Assembly: GCF_016887965.1 (NCBI RefSeq)
Contig: NZ_JAFDVD010000016.1
Location: 62,001-126,000 of the forward strand
Length of the DNA: 64,000 nucleotides
From: Phycicoccus sonneratiae
GTDB lineage: Bacteria > Actinomycetota > Actinomycetes > Actinomycetales > Dermatophilaceae
Reading direction: 5' to 3'
A program made the translations under genes and the position numbers. Below are positions 26,065-33,350 of this stretch, piece after piece (the first letter of the stretch is position 1; the number at the start of each line of letters is the position of its first letter). The notes beneath the pieces were generated by a model. That model did no database searches and was not told the DNA's origin. It worked only from the letters and a program-made list of their open reading frames with translations.

Positions 26065-26113
26065 GAGTTCTCGCCACGACCCTTGTGCGACTCCGTGGGC
26101 AGGAGTAGAACTC
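26065..26113. repeat. Imperfect hairpin between bioA and a secreted-protein gene
   Basis: GAGTTCT (26065-26071) pairs with AGAACTC (26107-26113), and inside it CCACG pairs with CGTGG, giving a stacked, interrupted stem. It occupies most of the 109-base gap and could be the bioA terminator. Confidence 0.4.
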
Positions 26114-26159
26114 AGCCACTGCGCAGCCGCGCAGCGGGGTGGACGAAGGGCGCGCTCCC

Positions 26160-28307
26160 ATGCGAGACGACAGGCTCACCAGGTTCCCGGTCCGGACACT
26201 GCGGACCGTCGGGACGGCACTCACGGCGGTGCTCCTCACCGCGCCCCTCGCCACGGCGGTCGGGTCCCCGGCCACCACCTCGGTGGCGGCCGTCCCCTCC
26301 CCCGCGGTCCGGTACTCCGCAGCGCCGGCCACCGCTCCCACGACGGTCCGGCTGATCACCGGCGACGTCGTGACGCTGCCCGATGCCCGCCGCCCGCTCG
26401 GCGTGCTCCGCGCCCCCGGCAGCCGGTCGTCCTTCAGCGTCGCCCGCAGCGCCGGGCACCTCTACGTCGTGCCGTCCGCGCTGCGCGACGTCGTCGGCCG
26501 CCTCGACCTCTCGCTCTTCGACGCGGCGGCGCTCGCGGCCGGGCCGGCCCGCACGCCGGTGTCCATCACCTACGCGTCGACGGCCACGCCGACCGCCGTG
26601 CCGGGGGTGGAGGTCACCCGACGGTCCGGGCGCACCGCCACCGGGGTCGTCACGGCGGCCTCCTCGGCCCGGCTCGCGACGGCGCTGCGCACCCGCCCGG
26701 CGACCTCCCTCTTCGCCGGGGTCACGAGCCTCACCGCCGGCTCCACCGTCGTCACGCCGAACTTCCCGATGCACACGGTCACGCTCCGGGTCGTCGGACC
26801 CGACGGCGCGCCGGCCGACGGCCTCGTCATCGTCGACAACGTCGACGACATGCGGCGGGCCTCGCTCGGCGCCGTGACGTTCGAGGGCGAGGCGCGGGTC
26901 AGCCTGCCCGCGGGCAACTACCAGGTCAGCGGGTTCGTCGACACCCCCGACGGTGTGGCGCTGCCGGTCCTTCCCGAGGTGGTCGTCTCGGCCCCCCGTC
27001 AGGTCACCCTCGACGCCCGCACCGCGACGGTCCGGCCGCGCATCACCACCCCGCGACCGACCGAGAACGGCGCGCTGGCGGTCGACGTCGTGCGCACCGA
27101 CGCCCGCGACACCGGGACCTCGTCCATCGGGGTGCTCGCCTTCGACGGGATGTCGGTCACCGTGACCCCCGTCGCCCCGAGCGCCGTGCGCCACGGTCGC
27201 ATCTCGTCGGCGCTGACCTTCGTGGGCCCCGGCCCCGGCGCCTCCCCGGCCTACCAGTACGACCTCGGCTACGAGTGGATCGGCTCGGTGCCCACCTCGA
27301 TGGCCGTCGCCCCCCGACCCGCCGACCTCCAGCAGGTGGCGATGACCTACCGCGGCAGCACGGCGACGAGCGGGATCCCGGCCGTCGTCGAGAACGGCCT
27401 CTCGACGTCGACGTCGGGCCTGTCCCTCGGCGTGCCGCTGACCGTCCCGGCCCGGCTGACCGTGTGGTCGGGAGGGACCCGAGGCGTCCGGACCATCTCG
27501 GGCTACACCGCCTCCTACGACTGGGAGACCGGCGAGGGCTCGGAGTTCTTCAGCGGGGAGAGCCAGGCGATCGTCCCGGGCAGCAGCCGGGCGGAGGAGT
27601 GGAACCGCCGGCCCTCGCACCCCTCGCTGCTCCGGCCCACCGACGACCTGCCGCTCTGCGGCGCGTGCCTCCAGCGAGACACCCTCGTGCTGGCCGTGCC
27701 GTCGTTCTCCGACAACGACCCCCACCACTGGGGGCTCGTCGACGACCCCGCCCGCGTGGCGTGGAGCGTGACGAGCAGCGGCACCGAGGTCGCCGCCGGT
27801 GACGGCCCGCTCGTCACGGCGGCGCAGCTGCCCGCCGGCCGGGCACCCGTCGTCGTCCGGCACTCGGAGCGGATGCGCCGCCTCGGCTTCCCCGACTCGA
27901 CGACGACGACCACGTGGTCGGTCCCCCGCACCGCCCTCGGCGACGAGCTCACCGGCTGGGCCTGCCCGGACGGCATCGGCCCCTGCCGCGCCCTCGGGCT
28001 GCTCGAGGCGCGCTACCGGCTGCCGATCGACGACCGGGGCCGGATGTCCGCGGCCGCCCACGCGGGCACCCTGACGGTCACCCCGTACCTCTCCGGAGCG
28101 GACGTCACGAAGGTCACCGTCGACGTCAAGGTCGGCACCGGCGCGTGGACCGCCGTGTCCGTGCGGCGCACCGGACCCACGACCTTCGCCCTGGGCGTCC
28201 CGGCCACGTCGCGTACCGGCCGCGCCACGCTCCGGGTCACGGCCACCGACTCCAGGGGCAGCACCGTCACCCAGACCATCGGCGGCGCCTGGACCGTCGC
28301 CCCCTGA
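26160..28307 (+). CDS. Large secreted protein with an S8-peptidase-propeptide-like N-terminus but no protease domain
   Basis: 715 residues. Signal peptide: RLTRFPVRTLRTVGTALTAV then a hydrophobic core and an A-x-A type site near residue 35. Residues 60-125 (TVRLITGDVVTLPD, then GHLYVVPSALRDVVGRLD) resemble the front of actinobacterial secreted subtilisin precursors. No Asp/His/Ser subtilisin motifs follow; instead there are beta-rich segments, including carboxypeptidase-regulatory-like VTLRVVGPDGAPADGLVIVD and GVTFEGEARVSLPAGNYQVSG-like sequence, and two CxxC-like cysteine pairs (LCGACLQ, WACPDGIGPC). Probably an exported binding or inhibitory protein; 17 bases before an S53 peptidase gene, so the two are likely co-expressed. 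A GTG at 26139 is an alternative start. Confidence 0.78.
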   Translation: MRDDRLTRFPVRTLRTVGTALTAVLLTAPLATAVGSPATTSVAAVPSPAVRYSAAPATAPTTVRLITGDVVTLPDARRPLGVLRAPGSRSSFSVARSAGHLYVVPSALRDVVGRLDLSLFDAAALAAGPARTPVSITYASTATPTAVPGVEVTRRSGRTATGVVTAASSARLATALRTRPATSLFAGVTSLTAGSTVVTPNFPMHTVTLRVVGPDGAPADGLVIVDNVDDMRRASLGAVTFEGEARVSLPAGNYQVSGFVDTPDGVALPVLPEVVVSAPRQVTLDARTATVRPRITTPRPTENGALAVDVVRTDARDTGTSSIGVLAFDGMSVTVTPVAPSAVRHGRISSALTFVGPGPGASPAYQYDLGYEWIGSVPTSMAVAPRPADLQQVAMTYRGSTATSGIPAVVENGLSTSTSGLSLGVPLTVPARLTVWSGGTRGVRTISGYTASYDWETGEGSEFFSGESQAIVPGSSRAEEWNRRPSHPSLLRPTDDLPLCGACLQRDTLVLAVPSFSDNDPHHWGLVDDPARVAWSVTSSGTEVAAGDGPLVTAAQLPAGRAPVVVRHSERMRRLGFPDSTTTTTWSVPRTALGDELTGWACPDGIGPCRALGLLEARYRLPIDDRGRMSAAAHAGTLTVTPYLSGADVTKVTVDVKVGTGAWTAVSVRRTGPTTFALGVPATSRTGRATLRVTATDSRGSTVTQTIGGAWTVAP

Positions 28308-28324
28308 CCGGCAGGAGCACCCCC

Positions 28325-29656
28325 ATGAAGAACGTGTCGTCCCCCGGCCGTCGTCCCTCGCGCACGCGGTCCGTCGTCCGCCCGCTCGGGAGCCTCGTCG
28401 TCGGGGTCCTCGTGGCCGCCGGCGTCGTGGCCGGTCCGTCGGTGGCCCTCCCTTCCGGCCCCGTCGACCCGGCCGCCGACCCCAGCCTGTCCGCGCCCGC
28501 CGTCACCGAGTCCGCCTGCGCCCGACCGACGTCCGGCGACGCCCGGTGCCTCGCCGAGGGTCGTGTCGACTCCACGACCCGCCGGGCCGCGGCGAGCGCG
28601 ACGCGGTCGGCAGGCCTCGCCCGGGCGACCTCGGGCCTCGGGACGCTCGCCGCCACCGCCACGAAGCCGCCCGGCTACGGGGCGGGCGACCTCCGCGCCG
28701 CCTACCGGCTGCCGGCGGGCACGAGCCGCGCCACCGTCGCCGTCGTCATCGCCGGTGACGTCCCGACCGCCGAGGCCGACCTCGCCGTCTACCGCGCGAC
28801 CTACAAGCTGCCCGCGTGCACGTCGGCCAGCGGCTGCTTCCGCAAGGTCAACCAGCGGGGCGCGAAGGCGCCTCTGCCGCAGGCCGACCCGGGCTGGGCG
28901 CTCGAGGGGTCCCTCGACCTCCAGATGGTGTCCACCGGGTGCCCCACCTGCCGCATCCTCCTCGTCGAGGGTGACGACCCGTCGTTCGAGGCCCTCGCGG
29001 CGGCCACCGACACCGCCCGGCGGCTGGGCGCCACCGTCACGTCGCACAGCTACGGCGCCGACGAGAACGCCTTCGCCCTGCAGTTCTCCCGCTCGTACCG
29101 CGCCTCGGGCATGCTCAACGTCGTGTCCTCCGGTGACTTCGGCTTCACGATCGCCAGCTATCCGGCGGTCCTGTCGCAGGTGCTCGCAGTGGGCGGGACA
29201 TCGCTGCGCCGCAACGCCACCGCGGCGCGCGGGTGGACCGAGAAGGTCTGGAGCGGAGCCGGCAGCGGGTGCTCGGCGTACGTCGCGAAGCCCTGGTTCC
29301 AGCACGACGGACACTGTGCGATGCGCACCGTCGCCGACCTGTCGGCCGTCGCGGACCCGCAGACCGGGGTCGCGGTCTACGACAGCTGGGAGAGCCCGTT
29401 CAGCACCGAGCCCGGGTGGTACGTGCTCGGCGGCACGAGCGCCTCGGCCCCCCTCGTCGCGGGGATGGTCGGCGCCGCCGGCACGGGGACGACGTTCCGC
29501 AACGCCAACGCCTACCAGCGCACACGGTTCGTCAACGACGTCGTCGGGGGCACCAACGGCGTCTGCGGCGGCGACTACCTCTGCCGCGGGCTCGCGGGCT
29601 ACGACGCGCCGAGCGGCATCGGCACGCCGAACGGGCTGCGCGTCTTCACCGGCTGA
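28325..29656 (+). CDS. Secreted S53-family (sedolisin-like) serine peptidase
   Basis: 443 residues with a twin-Arg-rich N-terminus and hydrophobic core (LGSLVVGVLVAAGVVAGPSV), so exported. Catalytic features of sedolisins: Glu and Asp in WALEGSLDLQMVSTG (E-x-x-x-D), oxyanion Asp in VVSSGDFGFT and the Ser in GGTSASAPLVAGM. Three Cys pairs (PTSGDARC, PACTSASGC, TGCPTC) suggest disulfides. It lacks the long sedolisin propeptide; only about 120 residues precede the domain. The insertion element sits so that the stop codon lies inside the 8-bp duplicated target, leaving the gene intact. Confidence 0.88.
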   Translation: MKNVSSPGRRPSRTRSVVRPLGSLVVGVLVAAGVVAGPSVALPSGPVDPAADPSLSAPAVTESACARPTSGDARCLAEGRVDSTTRRAAASATRSAGLARATSGLGTLAATATKPPGYGAGDLRAAYRLPAGTSRATVAVVIAGDVPTAEADLAVYRATYKLPACTSASGCFRKVNQRGAKAPLPQADPGWALEGSLDLQMVSTGCPTCRILLVEGDDPSFEALAAATDTARRLGATVTSHSYGADENAFALQFSRSYRASGMLNVVSSGDFGFTIASYPAVLSQVLAVGGTSLRRNATAARGWTEKVWSGAGSGCSAYVAKPWFQHDGHCAMRTVADLSAVADPQTGVAVYDSWESPFSTEPGWYVLGGTSASAPLVAGMVGAAGTGTTFRNANAYQRTRFVNDVVGGTNGVCGGDYLCRGLAGYDAPSGIGTPNGLRVFTG

Positions 29657-29659
29657 GCG
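29652..29659. repeat. Target site duplication, left copy
   Basis: GCTGAGCG directly before the left terminal inverted repeat, identical to 32306-32313. Eight bases is the duplication length of IS1595-family elements. It contains the TGA stop of the S53 peptidase gene. Confidence 0.92.
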
Positions 29660-29688
29660 GGTGATGTGTTACTTGACAAACCAAGGTA
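29660..29688. repeat. Left terminal inverted repeat of the insertion element
   Basis: Begins GGTGATGTGTTACTTGACAA and matches the complement of 32277-32305 at 27 of 29 positions. It holds a TTGACA word (29673-29678) reading inward that could serve as a promoter -35 box for the transposase; I see no convincing -10. Confidence 0.93.
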
Positions 29689-29708
29689 TGCCTTCGTGGA
29701 ATTGGGGC

Positions 29709-30812
29709 ATGGCCAAGAACTCGCTCACCATCCCCTCGCTGGCGCTGAAGATCGCCACCGAGGCAGACGCGTACAAGTTCCTTGAGGAGCTGCGCTGGGA
29801 TGGCGAGCCTGACGGGTGCCTTCACTGCGGCGAGGTCGGCGCGACCTACCTCATTCGCCCTCAGAACGGCGTCAGCCGCAAGACCCGCACCGGAAACATG
29901 TCGGAGCGCCGCGTGTGGAAGTGCCGCGCGTGCAAGGGCCAGTTCTCGGTACTGACGGGGACGATCTTCCACGGCACGAAGATCCCCGTCCGGACGTGGC
30001 TGTTCGTGATCGTGGACATGTGCAGCGCCAAGAACGGCATGTCGGCCCGCGAGGTCGAGCGCAAGTACGGGGTCACCCCCAAGACGGCGTGGCACATGCT
30101 GCACCGCATCCGCGAGGCCATGACGCTGGAGCCACTGGCGGGTCTGATGCGCGGCACGATCCAGGCCGACGAGACGTGGATCGGCGGCAACCCCAAGAAC
30201 CGCCACCGCAAGGACCCCCGCGAGCAGGGACGCGGCAAGTGGGGCAGCGACAAGATGCCCGTGCTGTCCCTCGTGGACACGGCGACCGGCGAGGTCCGTT
30301 CCCGCGTGGTCCCCGACGTGACCGGAGCGACCCTCCTGCCAGTCATGCGCGGTCAGGTCGACATGGCCGTGACGACGCTCCACACCGACGCGTCGAAGTC
30401 CTACACGGGCACCATCGCCCGGCAGGCCAAGGCTCACGCGTACGTCACCCACGAGCGCGACGAGTACGTCCGCGACGGCGTCTCCACCAACATGGCGGAG
30501 GGCTACTTCTCGCAGCTGAAGCGCAGCATCGACGGCACCCACCACCACGTCTCACGCGAGCACCTTCAGCGGTACCTCAACGAGTTCGACTTCCGCTACT
30601 CCACCTGCGAGATGGACGACCACGAGCGGGTCCGGACGCTGATCGAGCGTGTGCCTGGTCGTCGCCTCTCGTACCGCCCACTGACCCGGTCGCAGGCTCC
30701 CCAGCGGACCGCCCCCAAGCCCCAGCAGCGTCGACGGGATGCCGGACTGACGTTGGATGAGGCGATGGAGAGGGCGCATCGACAGGCCGCCGAAGGGCGC
30801 GGTGACGTGTGA
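29709..30812 (+). CDS. ISXO2-like (IS1595 family) transposase
   Basis: 367 residues. N-terminal zinc ribbon: CLHCGEV and WKCRACKGQFSVLTGT, then TIFHGTKIPVRTW, the standard ISXO2 entry. A helix-turn-helix region follows (MSAREVERKYGVTPKTAWHML). The DDE-superfamily catalytic core shows Asp in IQADETWIGG, Asp in LHTDASKSYTG and the Asn/Glu region STNMAEGYFSQLKRSIDGT, then HHVSREHLQRYLNEFDFRY. ATG at 29709 chosen because the domain begins just after; in-frame ATGs at 29688 and 29664 (inside the terminal repeat) are alternatives. The C-terminus has a basic, Gln-rich tail. Confidence 0.93.
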   Translation: MAKNSLTIPSLALKIATEADAYKFLEELRWDGEPDGCLHCGEVGATYLIRPQNGVSRKTRTGNMSERRVWKCRACKGQFSVLTGTIFHGTKIPVRTWLFVIVDMCSAKNGMSAREVERKYGVTPKTAWHMLHRIREAMTLEPLAGLMRGTIQADETWIGGNPKNRHRKDPREQGRGKWGSDKMPVLSLVDTATGEVRSRVVPDVTGATLLPVMRGQVDMAVTTLHTDASKSYTGTIARQAKAHAYVTHERDEYVRDGVSTNMAEGYFSQLKRSIDGTHHHVSREHLQRYLNEFDFRYSTCEMDDHERVRTLIERVPGRRLSYRPLTRSQAPQRTAPKPQQRRRDAGLTLDEAMERAHRQAAEGRGDV

Positions 30813-30846
30813 AAACCCGCTCAATTGGCTACAATTGAGCGGGTTT
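30813..30846 (+). terminator. Transposase terminator
   Basis: Perfect 14-bp stem: AAACCCGCTCAATT (30813-30826), 6-base loop, AATTGAGCGGGTTT (30833-30846). Begins right after the transposase stop codon. Strong, symmetrical, works in both directions. Confidence 0.88.
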
Positions 30847-30850
30847 CCCC

Positions 30851-30922
30851 GGTGGACCGGACGGGGATCGGACCCGCGAAGAGACCTTCCAAGGGGCGCT
30901 CTCGTCAACCATGACCCGGCCC
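30851..30922 (-). ncRNA. tRNA-like fold inside the insertion element
   Basis: Read on the minus strand, 5' GGGCCGG (30922-30916) pairs with CCGGTCC (30860-30854) as a full 7-bp acceptor stem (one G-U), followed by A-CC at the 3' end. A T-arm is present: GCGGG, loop TCCGATC, CCCGT (30877-30861), with T54, C56 and A58 in place. The 5' part has a short D-like arm (GTC, ATGGTT, GAC). The middle is only 38 bases, and the anticodon arm is irregular around CCTTGGAAGG, so the anticodon (TGG or GGA) is unclear. Probably a degenerate or captured tRNA rather than a working one. Confidence 0.4.
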
Positions 30923-31042
30923 GCGGTCGAACCGCCGCAGCGGTAACTGCGACGGCCCGACCTTGGTGACCTACCCTCACTCGCTGGTCAGTCCACTCGG
31001 TGCGAGCGAGGCAAATCCCTCCTCATGGGGATCACCTCCAAG

Positions 31043-31077
31043 ACCAGCCCTGGCGCCCATCGCGCCGGGGCTGGTCT
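31043..31077. terminator. Strong hairpin upstream of the passenger gene
   Basis: GACCAGCCC..GGCGC pairs with GCGCC.GGGCTGGTC around a CCATC loop, 15 bp with one T-G wobble. Lies 125 bases before the passenger ATG; may insulate the passenger promoter from transposase read-through. Confidence 0.6.
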
Positions 31078-31201
31078 CACTATAGGGCACGAGTTCACCT
31101 TTAGTCCACGAAGACGCAGTCGCGGCGCGGTGCGAGTTCTGGCGTTGACTGCGACGATCCCGCTACCATGGTTCAAGTTCACTTTGACCAGAGGAGCCGC
31201 A

Positions 31202-32047
31202 ATGAGCACCATCTCGCCTCAGGACCTTGCAGACATGGTCGCAGACAGCCAGAGCGCTGACCCCGATGCGGAGGATGCGACCTCCGGAGAGCGGGAGCGC
31301 TCGACAATCAAGTTCCCGTATAGCGACCTGAAGGACGCCGTCACGGTGGTCGAGACGCTGAAGGAGAACTTCAGCACCACGTGCTCGTCGGATCAGCTCG
31401 CCGCCGCTCTCGCAGTTAGCCCGACCAGCAGCGGGTTTCGTACGAAGGTGGCGACCGCTGCGGCATTTGGGCTGGTCAACAACAAGCGGGGCACGATCAC
31501 CCTCACCGATCTTGGGCACGCGGTTGCTGACGCGCACACGCGTGAGGCCGCTGTCGTGGAGGCGTTTCTGCGGGTCGAACTGTTCAGCGCGTTGTACGAG
31601 AAGTTCCAGGGCCGCGCGCTGCCGGGGGACGCGGGTTTGGAGGCCGAACTGCTCAACCTGGGCGTAGCGCAGAAGCAGGTTGGTCGTGCGCGGCAGATCC
31701 TTCAACGGTCCGCGCAGACTGCCGGATTTTTCTGGGCTGGCCGGGATCGGTTGGTGAAGCCCTCGACCAAGGCGGGTACGCTCAGCGAGCAGGAAAACCC
31801 GCCCAAGACGGCTCTCGACGAGGTGCGCGGGCCGCGGGTAGAGGAGGAGAGTGACACCTTGGCCGACGACCCCGTGCTGAAGGGCTTGTGGCTCAAACTG
31901 CCGAAGTCCGGATCGTTCCCTAAGTCTGAGCGCGACCGGTGGCTCAATGCGTTGAAGGTCAACCTCGACCTCGTGTACGGCCCCGGAGACGAGGCACAGG
32001 GTGCCGCCCGCCAGGAGGCCACGTGCCCCGCGAGCCAGAGCGCGTAA
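31202..32047 (+). CDS. Passenger protein of the insertion element, unknown function
   Basis: 281 residues. ATG at 31202 is chosen because AGAGGAG precedes it at 6 bases. N-terminal acidic segment (STISPQDLADMVADSQSADP), then two winged-helix-like regions: FPYSDLKDAVTVVETL with CSSDQLAAALAVSPTSSGFR and FGLVNNKRGTITLTDLGHAV; then VEAFLRVELFSALYEKFQG and GVAQKQVGRARQILQRSAQTAGFF. After an acidic linker, a C-terminal motif LWLKLPKSGSFPKSERDRWLNALKV is separate. Proteins with this build occur in many actinobacteria near mobile DNA, from memory, with no known function. DNA binding is likely; target unknown. It overlaps the next small gene by 25 bases. Confidence 0.82.
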   Translation: MSTISPQDLADMVADSQSADPDAEDATSGERERSTIKFPYSDLKDAVTVVETLKENFSTTCSSDQLAAALAVSPTSSGFRTKVATAAAFGLVNNKRGTITLTDLGHAVADAHTREAAVVEAFLRVELFSALYEKFQGRALPGDAGLEAELLNLGVAQKQVGRARQILQRSAQTAGFFWAGRDRLVKPSTKAGTLSEQENPPKTALDEVRGPRVEEESDTLADDPVLKGLWLKLPKSGSFPKSERDRWLNALKVNLDLVYGPGDEAQGAARQEATCPASQSA

Positions 32048-32181
32048 GCCTGCAAGGTCTCGATCCCGAAGAAGCTCTACGAGCCCTTCTGGCCATTGAC
32101 CCAGACGCCGACCCACCCGACGAAGACGGCGACCCTGACGACCGTGAGGGTCGAGACGACGACGAAGGCCCCGACCACTGA
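32023..32181 (+). CDS. 52-residue acidic protein overlapping the passenger gene
   Basis: GTG start at 32023 with a perfect AGGAGG (32013-32018) 4 bases upstream, inside the 3' end of the passenger gene and in another frame; overlap 25 bases. Sequence opens PREPERVSLQGLDPEEALRA, with a short amphipathic helix LDPEEALRALLAIDPD followed by an Asp/Glu/Pro-rich tail (about half acidic). The tight overlap implies translational coupling and a joint function with the 281-residue protein, perhaps as a binding partner. The stop codon lies in the loop of the terminator hairpin. Confidence 0.72.
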   Translation: MPREPERVSLQGLDPEEALRALLAIDPDADPPDEDGDPDDREGRDDDEGPDH

Positions 32182-32193
32182 GGTCGGGGCCTT
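32165..32193 (+). terminator. Passenger operon terminator
   Basis: Perfect 12-bp stem AAGGCCCCGACC (32165-32176) and GGTCGGGGCCTT (32182-32193) with a 5-base loop ACTGA that contains the stop of the 52-residue gene. Confidence 0.9.
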
Positions 32194-32276
32194 CCCCATG
32201 CCAGCCAGGCCATACCGAGACATGCCTCGCCGTTACTGACCTTGGCGGGGGTCAGCCTAGTTCGTGGGCGGCCCCG

Positions 32277-32305
32277 TACCGTGGTTTGTCAAGTGACACA
32301 TCACC
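32277..32305. repeat. Right terminal inverted repeat of the insertion element
   Basis: Ends CAAGTGACACATCACC; complement of 29660-29688 with two mismatches. The 83 bases between the terminator and this repeat (32194-32276) hold a small CTGACC/GGGTCAG hairpin and no gene. Confidence 0.93.
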
Positions 32306-32313
32306 GCTGAGCG
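32306..32313. repeat. Target site duplication, right copy
   Basis: GCTGAGCG directly after the right terminal inverted repeat, identical to 29652-29659. Confidence 0.92.
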
Positions 32314-32336
32314 GATCGAGCCCCGCCGGGCCCGCC

Positions 32337-32816
32337 TCAGGCTCCGGTCGTCGGCCCGCGCCGCTCCAGGGCCTCGAGCCGCGTGCGCAGGTCGTCCTGG
32401 AGCGCGCGGAGGATCTCGAGCTGGGTCGCGTTGACCTCCAGCAGGGCCTCGACGTCGCGCTTGGCGGCGACGTTGGTGTCGTAGTCGTGCCGGGCGAGGT
32501 CGGCCGCGACCGCGTCCTGCCGCTTGGCGGCGATGAGGAGGATGGCGCCCTGCAGGCCGGCGAGCATGGAGAGGAAGAGGTTGAGCAGGATGAACGGGTA
32601 GGGGTCCCAGCCGCGGGTCAGCGAGTTGAGGAGCGCCCAGACCGCCATGAAGGCGACGAACGCGAAGACGAACCGCCAGCTCCCCATCCCGTTGCGCATG
32701 ACGTCCGCCGCCCGCTCCCCGGTGCTCAACGACGCCCGGTGGCGCTCGTGCCAGGTCTCGTCCGGCACGGTGCGTGCGCTGGTGAGGGGGACGGTCGACG
32801 GGGACGGCTCGCTCAT
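32337..32816 (-). CDS. DUF1003 membrane protein
   Basis: 159 residues. Two membrane segments in the middle (WRFVFAFVAFMAVWALLNSL and ILLNLFLSMLAGLQGAILLI), separated by GWDPYPF, the hallmark of DUF1003 (PF06210), then a helical tail with AAKRQDAVAADLARHDYDTN and a coiled-coil-like end. Function unknown. The start at 32816 is set by GGAGGTCACC; the open frame extends further upstream without a ribosome-binding site. Confidence 0.9.
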   Translation of the reverse strand: MSEPSPSTVPLTSARTVPDETWHERHRASLSTGERAADVMRNGMGSWRFVFAFVAFMAVWALLNSLTRGWDPYPFILLNLFLSMLAGLQGAILLIAAKRQDAVAADLARHDYDTNVAAKRDVEALLEVNATQLEILRALQDDLRTRLEALERRGPTTGA

Positions 32817-32874
32817 GGTGACCTCCGGTGGGGCTGGCGCTGGCCCCACGCTAGGACCCGACGAAGCCCCGCGG

Positions 32875-33324
32875 TCAGTCGGCCTTCGCGGCACCCCATC
32901 CGTGCCAGTGGGTGACCTCGACCCAACAGCTGATCCGCGCCCGGTCGCGCGTCGGGTAGTCCCGGCCGCCGTAGTGGTTCGAGAGCCGGTCGATGTCGGC
33001 GAGCGCCCGCTCGGGGTCGTCGTCCCAGCGCACGACGCGCCCCCGGACGCTGACGTGGGTGTACCAGGACCCTTCCTCGAGGGCGGTGAGGGCGACCTCG
33101 GGGTGCTCGCGCATCCACGAGACGCGGGCCCGCTCGGCGTCCATGTTGAGCAGCACGGTGCCGTCGTCCTCGACGAGGTACCAGGTGGCGACCGACATCG
33201 GCGCGCCGCTCGGGAGGAGCACGGCGACGACGGCGGGGTTGGGGCGGCGGAACAGCTCGGCGACGTCGTCGGGCAGGGGCGCTCGGGGCACGGGGACTCC
33301 TTCGTCGGGGACGTCCTCCAGCAT
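32875..33324 (-). CDS. PPOX-class flavin/F420-binding protein
   Basis: 149 residues, split-barrel fold of the pyridoxamine 5'-phosphate oxidase class: NPAVVAVLLPSGAPMSVATW, TVLLNMDAERARVSWMREHP and VSVRGRVVRWDDDP. Ending GWVEVTHWHGWG-like. In actinobacteria small proteins of this build often use F420 or bind haem/FMN; which one cannot be read here. Reductase role is inferred. Confidence 0.86.
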   Translation of the reverse strand: MLEDVPDEGVPVPRAPLPDDVAELFRRPNPAVVAVLLPSGAPMSVATWYLVEDDGTVLLNMDAERARVSWMREHPEVALTALEEGSWYTHVSVRGRVVRWDDDPERALADIDRLSNHYGGRDYPTRDRARISCWVEVTHWHGWGAAKAD

Positions 33325-33350
33325 GCCCGTCCGCCGGCACCGGACGGCGC

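Larger units (their letters stand above)
30847..31201. other. Structured non-coding stretch inside the insertion element
   Basis: 355 bases without a convincing gene. It contains the tRNA-like fold on the minus strand (30851-30922), a small hairpin GCGGTcgaACCGC-like at 30922-30936, a strong hairpin at 31043-31077 (GACCAGCC with GGCTGGTC, 15-bp stem with one wobble) and, near its right end, the AGAGGAG ribosome-binding site of the passenger gene. An open frame from 31025 joins the passenger frame but crosses the 31043 hairpin and lacks a ribosome-binding site, so I treat it as non-coding. Confidence 0.6.
29660..32305 (+). mobile_element. Complete IS1595/ISXO2-type insertion element with passenger genes
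   Basis: 2646 bp, bounded by 29-bp terminal inverted repeats with 2 mismatches and flanked by perfect 8-bp direct repeats GCTGAGCG. It codes for an ISXO2-like transposase (29709-30812), a 281-residue passenger protein (31202-32047) and an overlapping 52-residue acidic protein (32023-32181), each unit closed by a strong hairpin terminator. A plain ISXO2-like element is about 1-1.2 kb; some IS1595 subgroups are known to carry passengers. Base composition is clearly less GC-rich than the surroundings (for example 31200-31800). Intact ends and target duplication point to a recent insertion. Confidence 0.93.

Noticed and set aside
31025-31201. Longer N-terminus for the passenger protein starting at 31025
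   Set aside because: It crosses a strong hairpin (31043-31077), has no ribosome-binding site and an odd composition; the ATG at 31202 has AGAGGAG in place.
32291-32305. Relation between the insertion element end (TGACACATC) and the 29-nt dispersed repeat (TGACACATCC)
   Set aside because: Only nine bases are shared and the surroundings differ, so chance similarity is more likely.
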